DNA of 64,000 nt from Viola odorata (lineage: Eukaryota > Streptophyta > Magnoliopsida > Malpighiales > Violaceae), in NCBI GenBank assembly GCA_963691705.1, contig OY829539.1, positions 55,774,327 to 55,838,326 of the forward strand, read 5' to 3'. The notes under the pieces were generated by a model that saw only the letters and a list, made by a program, of their open reading frames with translations, had not been told where the DNA came from and did not search any database. Of this stretch, positions 46,027-60,179 are shown one piece after another (positions within the stretch are counted from its first letter, which is position 1; every line of letters starts with the position of its first letter). The position numbers and the translations under genes are program-made.

Positions 46027-48933
46027 CTATTCATGCTTCCTTAGTTGACGAGAGGCATAAGCAATAACTTTCCCTCGCTGCATAAGAACACATCCCAATC
46101 CAATTCTTGAAGCATCACAATACACAACAAATCCCTCAGGTCCAGATGGCAATGTCAACACCGGTGCAGTTGTCAACCGATGCTTGAGCTCCAAGAAGCT
46201 TGCCTCACATGCATCTGACCATTGATATTTCACATTTTTCTGCGTCAACCGCGTCAATGGAGAAGCAATTCGAGAAAAACCTTCAACAAATCGCCGATAA
46301 TACCCAGCCAAACCCAAGAAACTACGAATCTCTGACACTGAAGAAGGTCTAGGCCACTGTTCAACTGCTTTTATCTTTTGAGGATCAACCTGCACACCAT
46401 CTTTAGAGACAACATGACCGAGAAAAGATATAGAATCCAACCAAAATTCACATTTAGAAAACTTTGCATAAAGTTTGTGCTCTCTCAGGATTTGAAGAAC
46501 CAATCTCAAATGTTGTTCATGCTCTTCCTTACTTTTTGAATACACAAGAATATCGTCAATAAAGACAATAACAAACTGATCAAGGAATGGCTTGAATGTT
46601 CTATTCATCAAATCCATGAAAGCTGCCGGTGCGTTAGTAAGACCAAACGACATAACCAAAAACTCATAATGACCATATCGACTCCTAAATGCAGTTTTTG
46701 GAATGTCTTCTTGCCTAATTTTCAGCTGATGATATCCAGATCTCAAATCAATCTTAGAAAAATATTGCGCACCTTGTAATTGATTAAATAAATCATCAAT
46801 GCGTGGGAGAGGATACCTGTTGCGTACTGTTACCCGGTTCAGCTGTCGGTAATCAATACAAAGTCGTAATGTGCCATCTTTCTTCTTCACAAATAATACC
46901 GGAGCACCCCAAGGCGAAACACTTGGCCTTATAAAGCCTTTATCCAGCATATCTTGCAACTGTTTCTTCAATTCCTTAAGTTCAGAAAATGTCATTCTGT
47001 ATGGTCTCATAGAAATAGGCTCAGTTCCAGGTAACAAATCAATACAGAACTCTATCTCTCTATCAGATGGAACTCCAGGCAGATCATTAGGAAATACATC
47101 AAGGAATTCCATAACAACAGGAACCTGATTTACAGTAGGAATTGATTCTTGAACAACTCTAACATGTGCTAGGAAAATTTCACATTCACCCCGGAACAAC
47201 TGTTTAACACGAATAGCCGAAACTACAATGGGTTGAGAGATCAAATAGTTCCCTTGAAAGTAAAATTCAAGTTCACCCGGAATTCTAAATGTCAACACTT
47301 TATCTCGACAATTCAAGGTAACATAATGAGATGCTAACCAATCCATTCCTAGAATCACATCAAAATCAAGCATGTCTAGCTGAATCAAGTCTCCTAGTAA
47401 CTCCCTACCATCAATAAGAACCACACAAGACTTAAACACACTCCCCACATCTATAATTTCCCCAAGAGGTGTAGTGATAGCTAATGGACAATCTAATAAG
47501 GTTGATTGTTTACCAAACAACATGGAAAAATAGGGAGATACAAAAGAATGCGTGGATCCAGTATCAAATAAAACTCGTGTATCAATCAAGTAAACAGGGA
47601 GTATACCTGTCACTACTGTATTTGATGACTGTGCATCTTCCTTAGTAAGTGCAAAAACTCTAGCCTGACCTCTTCCTGCTTGCCCTTGAACTCCACCACC
47701 AAAGCCTCTACCCCTTGCACCACGACCACTAAAACCACGGCCTCCTTGGTTGAACTGTCTCGTAGGTGATTGAACTGATGAAGATGATGCAGTTGAAGCT
47801 TGAGATGTTGCTAGCATCCTTGGGCAATCTCTCCTCAAGTGTCCCGCTTGGCCACAAAAGAAACATACACCAGTTTGTTGATAACATGTAGGACCCCGAT
47901 GTCTTTTACCACAAAACTGGCATAATGGAATGCTAGTTTGAGAATTACTAGGCTGAACAGAATGGAATGAAGCTTGACCACGTCCTTGTCCACCACCACT
48001 AGTACTCTGACCAGCAGAGAATTGACTACCATAACCATATCGCTGCTGAAACCTTCCGTGAGGTCGTTGTTGTCCTTGCTGACTTTGATATGGATGCCTA
48101 TGAACAAATCTGTTACCTTCCCCGGAGTGTGTAACTTGTCGATTTTCAACTCTAGCTCGCTTGCTTTGATCATACACTACACTCCTGGCCATCTCCCTTG
48201 CTTCAATCATCCTAGCACAATCCACAGCTGCTGAGAATGATCGAAACGCATGCGTCACAGTAGCATGGAATAAAGGATCAATAAGTCCTCTTATAAATCT
48301 CTTCACCTTCTCTTCTGTAGGAATAAGATGGCGACCATACCGTGACAGCCTTGTAAATCGTCCCTCATACTCGGATACACTCATGTTACCTTGAGTTAAC
48401 CTCTCAAACTCATATGCTCTATCATCTTTGACACTTTCAGGTAAGAAACGATCCAGAAACATGGTACAAAATTCATCCCATGTCCAAGCTGGGGTGTCTG
48501 CAACTTTTTCATTCTTTTTAGAATCATACCGGGAAGTTGCTACATCACCCTCTAATCTGAATGCTGCCAATATAACTGCCCGGTAATCTGTGCATCCTAA
48601 AGCTTCACACCTTTTCCATACACTATCGAGGAATTGTTGAGGATCTTCAGTTGGCTTTACACCAGTGAAAATAGGAGGACCGAGCTTAATAAAGTTTTGC
48701 AATGGAACTTCATTTCCCTCCAGCCTTGGAGAGGATGTTGAGGCCACCTGTTTACCTTGTTCCTTTTCAATCATATGCTTTGTTAAGGTCTGTATGGCTT
48801 GATTCACTCCACGCAATCCTTCAACTAGCACAGAAACAGGAATCTCATTGCTTGATTCTTGGTTTTTATTTCTTAGACTGTGATTTCCAACTTGCTCACT
48901 TTTTGGAAATTCTTATCCGGTAGGTGCATCCAT
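46027..48933 (-). pseudogene. Chromovirus copy 5: gag-protease-RT, class B, with early nonsense codon
   Basis: It lacks the class A gag frameshift, but codon 7 from the ATG at 48933 is TAA (48913-48915) where other copies read serine. From there the frame is open to the shared amber stop at 46027-46029. Markers are EIRSFLG, SGPEGF and RGECEIF. Confidence 0.9.
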
Positions 48934-49132
48934 TGTATCAGCTTCCCTCTGTTTATCACCCTTTTCCACACTTACCTATTCAATATAAGTTAAGTACAAC
49001 CAACATTAATATATATAGACACTGGTTGGCAGACCTCTACGACACAAGAATAACTTATTTAGAACACAAAGGTACTATACTTCGGAGTTACAGAACAACT
49101 AACTCAAGTCAACTAAGCTCCGCTACCATATC

Positions 49133-51243
49133 TGTCACACCCCAAACTAGAGCATGTGACCGGCATGAGAGTTCAAATGAATTTCTGTATTCATCTCGGA
49201 CTCTCACTCGCCTAACTTAACACTTTATCAAGATATTTTCCACAATTTACAGATGGTTCATAACGACAAACTCAAGATTTTGCTTTCATTGATTCCAAGT
49301 AATATATACAGCATCACAAAGTCACTTCTACATTTACTACAACAAGTAACAGATTTATTAGGGAGATTGTAATTTACAACTTCCAAAAACTTATATATAT
49401 ACAATCTATTAATCGACTAGGCCCTAGCGAAGGAGAATGCTGGGCATACTGATTAACCTTGAAGAGTACTCCCCTAGATCTGCCAACCAACTCACTACCG
49501 TCCACTACCAACTGAAAAAAATGGTTTATAAGAGAGGATGAGTTACCACAACTCAGTGAATAAATAATACAAGATATAAACAAGCATGTACACGCAATCA
49601 TTCACATTCTCTGTATTCCCTACATATGATTTAATATAATTATATCAATATCCAAATACTATAATTCATACACTCATCACAATACAGTTAATCTATCAAG
49701 GCACAAACAACTCATATTCAGACCGTGATCTCATCACGTGCCAACACCATAGTCCCTGAAGGCTAGGACATGAGAATTTCTCAATCATTCTTAATCGTTT
49801 TCAACAATTCTCAACAGACCGAAGTGCTGGCCAAGCCACTTCGTGCTACCGCCATAACCTCCGGCTAGCTAAGGTATACAAACCATGTGCACATGTACTA
49901 ACACCACCCCTGTTAGTTAGGGTCATAATCAACATCATATACCATCTTCCATCACCAATTAATATCACCAAGCATATTCACAGCCATAACACAAAACATA
50001 CAGTCATAACATAATTCATACGCATGCAATACTATCATGCAATTTATACTTTGCATTATTCACTCACATTTGTATATACACAGCAAAATTCACTTCACAT
50101 GCCCCGCTCACTCTGCTGTAGGATCTGTCTACTTCACACCTAACACCATTTAAATAACATACAAGTTATTTACACAATAATTAAATCAATTTCAGACCTG
50201 TACAATTATTTTAAAAGACCAGCACAATTTCTCATCCCTTCTTTTCCTGTTTCTTTTCAATTCAACTCTTTTCTTGCAACAAATAAATTAATTAAAACAC
50301 ATATATTTATCCAAAATATTACACATTTAAAATTATAAATAGTTTTCCCAAAACTGATCCTGCTGTAGGGACTAATCTGCAAGCGCTTAAACATTTAGGA
50401 CTAAACTTCACCATCTTCATAACTGTAGGGACTGAACCATAATAAATTTTCTGCCACTGTTTTTCTAGAAATTTCAGACTAATTCCTACATCACATACAT
50501 ACCACAACATCTAATTTATCACTTAATTAGTTTCATACTCATATTTCCCATGAATTTCAAAATTAAAACTACTAAGGTTAAATCCCTAATCCACACGTCA
50601 CTAAACCCAAACCCATTAATTAAAACTCATTTGGTTATCATTCAACATCATTACTTAACATTTATATTCATTTACATTCAAGATTTTACCAACAAATTCA
50701 TACACCCAATTGCTCCCGTACACCCAAATAACCCTAACATATTCACCCAAAACTAAACCCAAGCTATTCCATAGCTCTTAATTGAAAAACAAAATCCATA
50801 TAAATATTAAACACAATGAATATACTTACTAGTTTTCTTCAAGCTAAATCAATGGCAGCACCCCATTTTTACTTCCTCTCTTTCCCGTTCTCACTTCCCT
50901 TTCTCTCTTACTATTTTCCTTCTTTCCTTTTCCTATCTTTCCTTTACTTTTTCCCGTACTCACTCTCTTTCTTTTCTTATCCTCTCTCTCTTTCCATGAC
51001 ACATGTCCTTTCCTTTCCTTATTTTTATTTCTTACCTGAACCTTATCCCTTTCTTTTCCTTATTCTATTATTTCTTTCCTTTTCTTTTCTTTTTTTTTTC
51101 CAATTCTTTTTATTAGTTCATTATAATTATAGAAAGCACTAATTTATACGAACCCAATACAATTTCTAACTCTTTTCTAATCGGACTAGTACTCGTCTAG
51201 CTAACTAAAATAAATCGAAGTTAAAATTTCTAAGGGTCTCACA
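49133..51243 (-). repeat. LTR 6 of the array
   Basis: 2111 bp with GACCGAAGTGC (class B association) and a private base in TGTCTACTTCAC near 50131, where others have TGTCTGCTTCAC. Confidence 0.92.
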
Positions 51244-52447
51244 TTCTCCCCACCTTAAGAAATTCGGTCCCCGAATTTAAGTTATACTTACTGTGGTTTT
51301 GGAATAGGTAGGGATACTTCTCTCGCATCTCATCTTCGGATTCCCAAGTAACTTCTTCATTTGAATTATTCTGCCACACAACTTTTACAGTGGCAATTTC
51401 TTTAGAACGAAGCTTCTTCACTTGACGATCTACAATCTGTATAGGTTGAATCTCATAAGATAAATCTTCCTTGAACTCAACCAGCTGAGGTTCCATTACA
51501 TGAGATGGATCATGAAGGTATTTCCGAAGCATAGATACATGGAATACAGGATGTACATCCGACAAGCTTGGTGGGAGTGCTAATTTGTATGCCACAGCTC
51601 CAATCCTTTCAAGAATTTCAAACGGCCCAATGAATCGCGGATTCAACTTCCCTTTCTTACCAAACCGAAGAACACCCTTTGTAGGAGAAACTTTCAAAAA
51701 TACATGATCTCCAACTGAAAATTCTAGATTTCTTCTCCTGTTATCAGCATAACCTTTCTGTCTACTCTGTGCAGCTTGTAGTTTATCACGAATCAACTTG
51801 ACTTTTTCAGTAGTTAACTCAACAATTTCCGGACCCAATAATTTCCTTACACCAACTTCATCCCAGCAAACAGGTGTACGACATCTACGACCATATAATG
51901 CTTCATACGGAGCCATTTGAATGCTAGAATAATAACTATTATTGTAAGCAAATTCAACCAGAGAAAGATATTTACTCCAGCTACCTCCAAAGTCAATAAC
52001 ACAAGCCCGTAACATGTCTTCAAGTGTCTGAATAGTTCTCTCCGATTGGCCATCAGTTTGAGGATGGAAGGCAGTACTAAGATCAAGATTAGTACCCATA
52101 GACTTCTGAAATTCCCTCCAAAAATGAGAAGTAAACTGTGGACCACGATCAGAAACAATAGAGATTGGCACACCATGGAGTCGAACTATCTCATTAATAT
52201 ATATTTGAGTAAGCTTTGCAAAACTATATGTTGTCTTTACAGGTAGAAAATGAGCAGATTTTGTAAGTCGATCAACTACAACCCATATAGAATCATACCC
52301 TTCAAGTGTACGTGGTAACCCCACAACAAAATCCATGGTAATTCGCTCCCACTTCCATTCAGGGATTAACAGTGGTTGAAGCAACCCTGGAGGCTTTTGA
52401 TGTTCACCTTTCACTTGTTGACAAATAAGACATTTAGAAACAAAATC
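51239..52447 (-). pseudogene. Chromovirus copy 6: integrase core to chromodomain
   Basis: Translation as in copy 1. The frame offset at about 52447 is the same. Confidence 0.88.
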
Positions 52448-53102
52448 AGTTGTCTTTCTTCATGTTATTCCACCAATAATGATTCTTCAAGTCTTTATAC
52501 ATTTTGGTAGAACCAGGATGAATTGTATACGTCGTTTTATGCGCTTGTTCCATAACTTCCCTTTGCAAATCATCCACCTTAGGAACACAAATTCTGGCAC
52601 CATACTTAACAATTCCATCACTTGAAATCACAAAATCTGTAGAATTTCCAAGATTAATCTCTTCTCGGATGTGGCATAATTGCGGATCTTTCTCTTGGGC
52701 AACTTTAATTTTCTCAATTAACACAGGCTGGACACGAAAATGAGCTAGTAATACACCCAAATCAGAAATTGAAAGCTGAACTCCGCTATCTAAAACCTCA
52801 TGTAATTCTTTAATCATCGGTCTTCTTACCTCGGCTATGTGGGCTAAACTTCCAAATGACTTCCGGCTTAAAGCATCAGCAACAACATTTGCTTTTCCCG
52901 GATGATATTGTATACTACAATCATAGTCTTTGACCAACTCCATCCACCTCCTTTGCCTAAGGTTGAGATCTCGCTGCTGAAAAATATGTTTGAGGCTTTT
53001 GTGATCTGTAAATATTTCAAAAGTGTCACCATATAAGTAATGCCTCCAGATTTTAAGAGCAAATACAACTACTGCCATCTCCAAGTCATGCGTAGGATAA
53101 TT
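52446..53102 (-). pseudogene. Chromovirus copy 6: RNase H and integrase finger HH half
   Basis: Class B (MEMAVVV, MKKDN) with the unchanged KVAQEKD. Confidence 0.88.
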
Positions 53103-56009
53103 CTATTCATGCTTCCTTAGTTGACGAGAGGCATAAGCAATAACTTTCCCTCGCTGCATAAGAACACATCCCAATCCAATTCTTGAAGCATCACAATACA
53201 CAACAAATCCCTCAGGTCCAGATGGCAATGTCAACACCGGTGCAGTTGTCAACCGATGCTTGAGCTCCAAGAAGCTTGCCTCACATGCATCTGACCATTG
53301 ATATTTCACATTTTTCTGCGTCAACCGCGTCAATGGAGAAGCAATTCGAGAAAAACCTTCAACAAATCGCCGATAATACCCAGCCAAACCCAAGAAACTA
53401 CGAATCTCTGACACTGAAGAAGGTCTAGGCCACTGTTCAACTGCTTTTATCTTTTGAGGATCAACCTGCACACCATCTTTAGAGACAACATGACCGAGAA
53501 AAGATATAGAATCCAACCAAAATTCACATTTAGAAAACTTTGCATAAAGTTTGTGCTCTCTCAGGATTTGAAGAACCAATCTCAAATGTTGTTCATGCTC
53601 TTCCTTACTTTTTGAATACACAAGAATATCGTCAATAAAGACAATAACAAACTGATCAAGGAATGGCTTGAATGTTCTATTCATCAAATCCATGAAAGCT
53701 GCCGGTGCGTTAGTAAGACCAAACGACATAACCAAAAACTCATAATGACCATATCGACTCCTAAATGCAGTTTTTGGAATGTCTTCTTGCCTAATTTTCA
53801 GCTGATGATATCCAGATCTCAAATCAATCTTAGAAAAATATTGCGCACCTTGTAATTGATTAAATAAATCATCAATGCGTGGGAGAGGATACCTGTTGCG
53901 TACTGTTACCCGGTTCAGCTGTCGGTAATCAATACAAAGTCGTAATGTGCCATCTTTCTTCTTCACAAATAATACCGGAGCACCCCAAGGCGAAACACTT
54001 GGCCTTATAAAGCCTTTATCCAGCATATCTTGCAACTGTTTCTTCAATTCCTTAAGTTCAGAAAATGTCATTCTGTATGGTCTCATAGAAATAGGCTCAG
54101 TTCCAGGTAACAAATCAATACAGAACTCTATCTCTCTATCAGATGGAACTCCAGGCAGATCATTAGGAAATACATCAAGGAATTCCATAACAACAGGAAC
54201 CTGATTTACAGTAGGAATTGATTCTTGAACAACTCTAACATGTGCTAGGAAAATTTCACATTCACCCCGGAACAACTGTTTAACACGAATAGCCGAAACT
54301 ACAATGGGTTGAGAGATCAAATAGTTCCCTTGAAAGTAAAATTCAAGTTCACCCGGAATTCTAAATGTCAACACTTTATCTCGACAATTCAAGGTAACAT
54401 AATGAGATGCTAACCAATCCATTCCTAGAATCACATCAAAATCAAGCATGTCTAGCTGAATCAAGTCTCCTAGTAACTCCCTACCATCAATAAGAACCAC
54501 ACAAGACTTAAACACACTCCCCACATCTATAATTTCCCCAAGAGGTGTAGTGATAGCTAATGGACAATCTAATAAGGTTGATTGTTTACCAAACAACATG
54601 GAAAAATAGGGAGATACAAAAGAATGCGTGGATCCAGTATCAAATAAAACTCGTGTATCAATCAAGTAAACAGGGAGTATACCTGTCACTACTGTATTTG
54701 ATGACTGTGCATCTTCCTTAGTAAGTGCAAAAACTCTAGCCTGACCTCTTCCTGCTTGCCCTTGAACTCCACCACCAAAGCCTCTACCCCTTGCACCACG
54801 ACCACTAAAACCACGGCCTCCTTGGTTGAACTGTCTCGTAGGTGATTGAACTGATGAAGATGATGCAGTTGAAGCTTGAGATGTTGCTAGCATCCTTGGG
54901 CAATCTCTCCTCAAGTGTCCCGCTTGGCCACAAAAGAAACATACACCAGTTTGTTGATAACATGTAGGACCCCGATGTCTTTTACCACAAAACTGGCATA
55001 ATGGAATGCTAGTTTGAGAATTACTAGGCTGAACAGAATGGAATGAAGCTTGACCACGTCCTTGTCCACCACCACTAGTACTCTGACCAGCAGAGAATTG
55101 ACTACCATAACCATATCGCTGCTGAAACCTTCCGTGAGGTCGTTGTTGTCCTTGCTGACTTTGATATGGATGCCTATGAACAAATCTGTTACCTTCCCCG
55201 GAGTGTGTAACTTGTCGATTTTCAACTCTAGCTCGCTTGCTTTGATCATACACTACACTCCTGGCCATCTCCCTTGCTTCAATCATCCTAGCACAATCCA
55301 CAGCTGCTGAGAATGATCGAAACGCATGCGTCACAGTAGCATGGAATAAAGGATCAATAAGTCCTCTTATAAATCTCTTCACCTTCTCTTCTGTAGGAAT
55401 AAGATGGCGACCATACCGTGACAGCCTTGTAAATCGTCCCTCATACTCGGATACACTCATGTTACCTTGAGTTAACCTCTCAAACTCATATGCTCTATCA
55501 TCTTTGACACTTTCAGGTAAGAAACGATCCAGAAACATGGTACAAAATTCATCCCATGTCCAAGCTGGGGTGTCTGCAACTTTTTCATTCTTTTTAGAAT
55601 CATACCGGGAAGTTGCTACATCACCCTCTAATCTGAATGCTGCCAATATAACTGCCCGGTAATCTGTGCATCCTAAAGCTTCACACCTTTTCCATACACT
55701 ATCGAGGAATTGTTGAGGATCTTCAGTTGGCTTTACACCAGTGAAAATAGGAGGACCGAGCTTAATAAAGTTTTGCAATGGAACTTCATTTCCCTCCAGC
55801 CTTGGAGAGGATGTTGAGGCCACCTGTTTACCTTGTTCCTTTTCAATCATATGCTTTGTTAAGGTCTGTATGGCTTGATTCACTCCACGCAATCCTTCAA
55901 CTAGCACAGAAACAGGAATCTCATTGCTTGATTCTTGGTTTTTATTTCTTAGACTGTGATTTCCAACTTGCTCACTTTTTGGAAATTCTGATCCGGTAGG
56001 TGCATCCAT
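53103..56009 (-). pseudogene. Chromovirus copy 6: complete gag-protease-RT frame, class B
   Basis: From the ATG at 56009 the frame is open for 968 codons to the amber stop, so gag, protease and RT are all continuous. It carries RGECEIF, EIRSFLG and SGPEGF. With copy 7 it is one of the two least damaged copies: gag, protease and RT could in principle be made, but RNase H is truncated at its first acidic residue and integrase is in another frame. An in-frame TAG lies upstream of the ATG, which supports this start over the GTG 12 codons earlier. Confidence 0.9.
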
Positions 56010-56208
56010 TGTATCAGCTTCCCTCTGTTTATCACCCTTTTCCACACTTACCTATTCAATATAAGTTAAGTACAACCAACATTAATATATATAGACACTG
56101 GTTGGCAGACCTCTACGACACAAGAATAACTTATTTAGAACACAAAGGTACTATACTTCGGAGTTACAGAACAACTAACTCAAGTCAACTAAGCTCCGCT
56201 ACCATATC

Positions 56209-58320
56209 TGTCACACCCCAAACTAGAGCATGTGACCGGCATGAGAGTTCAAATGAATTTCTGTATTCATCTCGGACTCTCACTCGCCTAACTTAACACT
56301 TTATCAAGATATTTTCCACAATTTACAGATGGTTCATAACGACAAACTCAAGATTTTGCTTTCATTGATTCCAAGTAATATATACAGCATCACAAAGTCA
56401 CTTCTACATTTACTACAACAAGTAACAGATTTATTAGGGAGATTGTAATTTACAACTTCCAAAAACTTATATATATACAATCTATTAATCGACTAGGCCC
56501 TAGCGAAGGAGAATGCTGGGCATACTGATTAACCTTGAAGAGTACTCCCCTAGATCTGCCAACCAACTCACTACCGTCCACTACCAACTGAAAAAAATGG
56601 TTTATAAGAGAGGATGAGTTACCACAACTCAGTGAATAAATAATACAAGATATAAACAAGCATGTACACGCAATCATTCACATTCTCTGTATTCCCTACA
56701 TATGATTTAATATAATTATATCAATATCCAAATACTATAATTCATACACTCATCACAATACAGTTAATCTATCAAGGCACAAACAACTCATATTCAGACC
56801 GTGATCTCATCACGTGCCAACACCATAGTCCCTGAAGGCTAGGACATGAGAATTTCTCAATCATTCTTAATCGTTTTCAACAATTCTCAACAGACCGAAG
56901 TGCTGGCCAAGCCACTTCGTGCTACCGCCATAACCTCCGGCTAGCTAAGGTATACAAACCATGTGCACATGTACTAACACCACCCCTGTTAGTTAGGGTC
57001 ATAATCAACATCATATACCATCTTCCATCACCAATTAATATCACCAAGCATATTCACAGCCATAACACAAAACATACAGTCATAACATAATTCATACGCA
57101 TGCAATACTATCATGCAATTTATACTTTGCATTATTCACTCACATTTGTATATACACAGCAAAATTCACTTCACATGCCCCGCTCACTCTGCTGTAGGAT
57201 CTGTCTGCTTCACACCTAACACCATTTAAATAACATACAAGTTATTTACACAATAATTAAATCAATTTCAGACCTGTACAATTATTTTAAAAGACCAGCA
57301 CAATTTCTCATCCCTTCTTTTCCTGTTTCTTTTCAATTCAACTCTTTTCTTGCAACAAATAAATTAATTAAAACACATATATTTATCCAAAATATTACAC
57401 ATTTAAAATTATAAATAGTTTTCCCAAAACTGATCCTGCTGTAGGGACTAATCTGCAAGCGCTTAAACATTTAGGACTAAACTTCACCATCTTCATAACT
57501 GTAGGGACTGAACCATAATAAATTTTCTGCCACTGTTTTTTCTAGAAATTTCAGACTAATTCCTACATCACATACATACCACAACATCTAATTTATCACT
57601 TAATTAGTTTCATACTCATATTTCCCATGAATTTCAAAATTAAAACTACTAAGGTTAAATCCCTAATCCACACGTCACTAAACCCAAACCCATTAATTAA
57701 AACTCATTTGGTTATCATTCAACATCATTACTTAACATTTATATTCATTTACATTCAAGATTTTACCAACAAATTCATACACCCAATTGCTCCCGTACAC
57801 CCAAATAACCCTAACATATTCACCCAAAACTAAACCCAAGCTATTCCATAGCTCTTAATTGAAAAACAAAATCCATATAAATATTAAACACAATGAATAT
57901 ACTTACTAGTTTTCTTCAAGCTAAATCAATGGCAGCACCCCATTTTTACTTCCTCTCTTTCCCGTTCTCACTTCCCTTTCTCTCTTACTATTTTCCTTCT
58001 TTCCTTTTCCTATCTTTCCTTTACTTTTTCCCGTACTCACTCTCTTTCTTTTCTTATCCTCTCTCTCTTTCCATGACACATGTCCTTTCCTTTCCTTATT
58101 TTTATTTCTTACCTGAACCTTATCCCTTTCTTTTCCTTATTCTATTATTTCTTTCCTTTTCTTTTCTTTTTTTTTTCCAATTCTTTTTATTAGTTCATTA
58201 TAATTATAGAAAGCACTAATTTATACGAACCCAATACAATTTCTAACTCTTTTCTAATCGGACTAGTACTCGTCTAGCTAACTAAAATAAATCGAAGTTA
58301 AAATTTCTAAGGGTCTCACA
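56209..58320 (-). repeat. LTR 7 of the array
   Basis: 2112 bp; one extra T in CTGTTTTTTCTAG near 57540. GACCGAAGTGC variant. Confidence 0.92.
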
Positions 58321-59524
58321 TTCTCCCCACCTTAAGAAATTCGGTCCCCGAATTTAAGTTATACTTACTGTGGTTTTGGAATAAGTAGGGATACTTCTCT
58401 CGCATCTCATCTTCGGATTCCCAAGTAACTTCTTCATTTGAATTATTCTGCCACACAACTTTTACAGTGGCAATTTCTTTAGAACGAAGCTTCTTCACTT
58501 GACGATCTACAATCTGTATAGGTTGAATCTCATAAGATAAATCTTCCTTGAACTCAACCAGCTGAGGTTCCATTACATGAGATGGATCATGAAGGTATTT
58601 CCGAAGCATAGATACATGGAATACAGGATGTACATCCGACAAGCTTGGTGGGAGTGCTAATTTGTATGCCACAGCTCCAATCCTTTCAAGAATTTCAAAC
58701 GGCCCAATGAATCGCGGATTCAACTTCCCTTTCTTACCAAACCGAAGAACACCCTTTGTAGGAGAAACTTTCAAAAATACATGATCTCCAACTGAAAATT
58801 CTAGATTTCTTCTCCTGTTATCAGCATAACCTTTCTGTCTACTCTGTGCAGCTTGTAGTTTATCACGAATCAACTTGACTTTTTCAGTAGTTAACTCAAC
58901 AATTTCCGGACCCAATAATTTCCTTACATCAACTTCATCCCAGCAAACAGGTGTACGACATCTACGACCATATAATGCTTCATACGGAGCCATTTGAATG
59001 CTAGAATAATAACTATTATTGTAAGCAAATTCAACCAGAGAAAGATATTTACTCCAGCTACCTCCAAAGTCAATAACACAAGCCCGTAACATGTCTTCAA
59101 GTGTCTGAATAGTTCTCTCCGATTGGCCATCAGTTTGAGGATGGAAGGCAGTACTAAGATCAAGATTAGTACCCATAGACTTCTGAAATTCCCTCCAAAA
59201 ATGAGAAGTAAACTGTGGACCACGATCAGAAACAATAGAGATTGGCACACCATGGAGTCGAACTATCTCATTAATATATATTTGAGTAAGCTTTGCAAAA
59301 CTATATGTTGTCTTTACAGGTAGAAAATGAGCAGATTTTGTAAGTCGATCAACTACAACCCATATAGAATCATACCCTTCAAGTGTACGTGGTAACCCCA
59401 CAACAAAATCCATGGTAATTCGCTCCCACTTCCATTCAGGGATTAACAGTGGTTGAAGCAACCCTGGAGGCTTTTGATGTTCACCTTTCACTTGTTGACA
59501 AATAAGACATTTAGAAACAAAATC
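58316..59524 (-). pseudogene. Chromovirus copy 7: integrase core to chromodomain
   Basis: Differs from all other copies by Gly to Asp in CWDEVDVRKLL (plus-strand TTACATCAAC near 58928), and has a synonymous change near 58384. Confidence 0.88.
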
Positions 59525-60179
59525 AGTTGTCTTTCTTCATGTTATTCCACCAATAATGATTCTTCAAGTCTTTATACATTTTGGTAGAACCAGGATGAAT
59601 TGTATACGTCGTTTTATGCGCTTGTTCCATAACTTCCCTTTGCAAATCATCCACCTTAGGAACACAAATTCTGGCACCATACTTAACAATTCCATCACTT
59701 GAAATCACAAAATCTGTAGAATTTCCAAGATTAATCTCTTCTCGGATGTGGCATAATTGCGGATCTTTCTCTTGGGCAACTTTAATTTTCTCAATTAACA
59801 CAGGCTGGACACGAAAATGAGCTAGTAATACACCCAAATCAGAAATTGAAAGCTGAACTCCGCTATCTAAAACCTCATGTAATTCTTTAATCATCGGTCT
59901 TCTTACCTCGGCTATGTGGGCTAAACTTCCAAATGACTTCCGGCTTAAAGCATCAGCAACAACATTTGCTTTTCCCGGATGATATTGTATACTACAATCA
60001 TAGTCTTTGACCAACTCCATCCACCTCCTTTGCCTAAGGTTGAGATCTCGCTGCTGAAAAATATGTTTGAGGCTTTTGTGATCTGTAAATATTTCAAAAG
60101 TGTCACCATATAAGTAATGCCTCCAGATTTTAAGAGCAAATACAACTACTGCCATCTCCAAGTCATGCGTAGGATAATT
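59523..60179 (-). pseudogene. Chromovirus copy 7: RNase H and integrase finger HH half
   Basis: Class B (MEMAVVV, MKKDN) with KVAQEKD. Confidence 0.88.
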
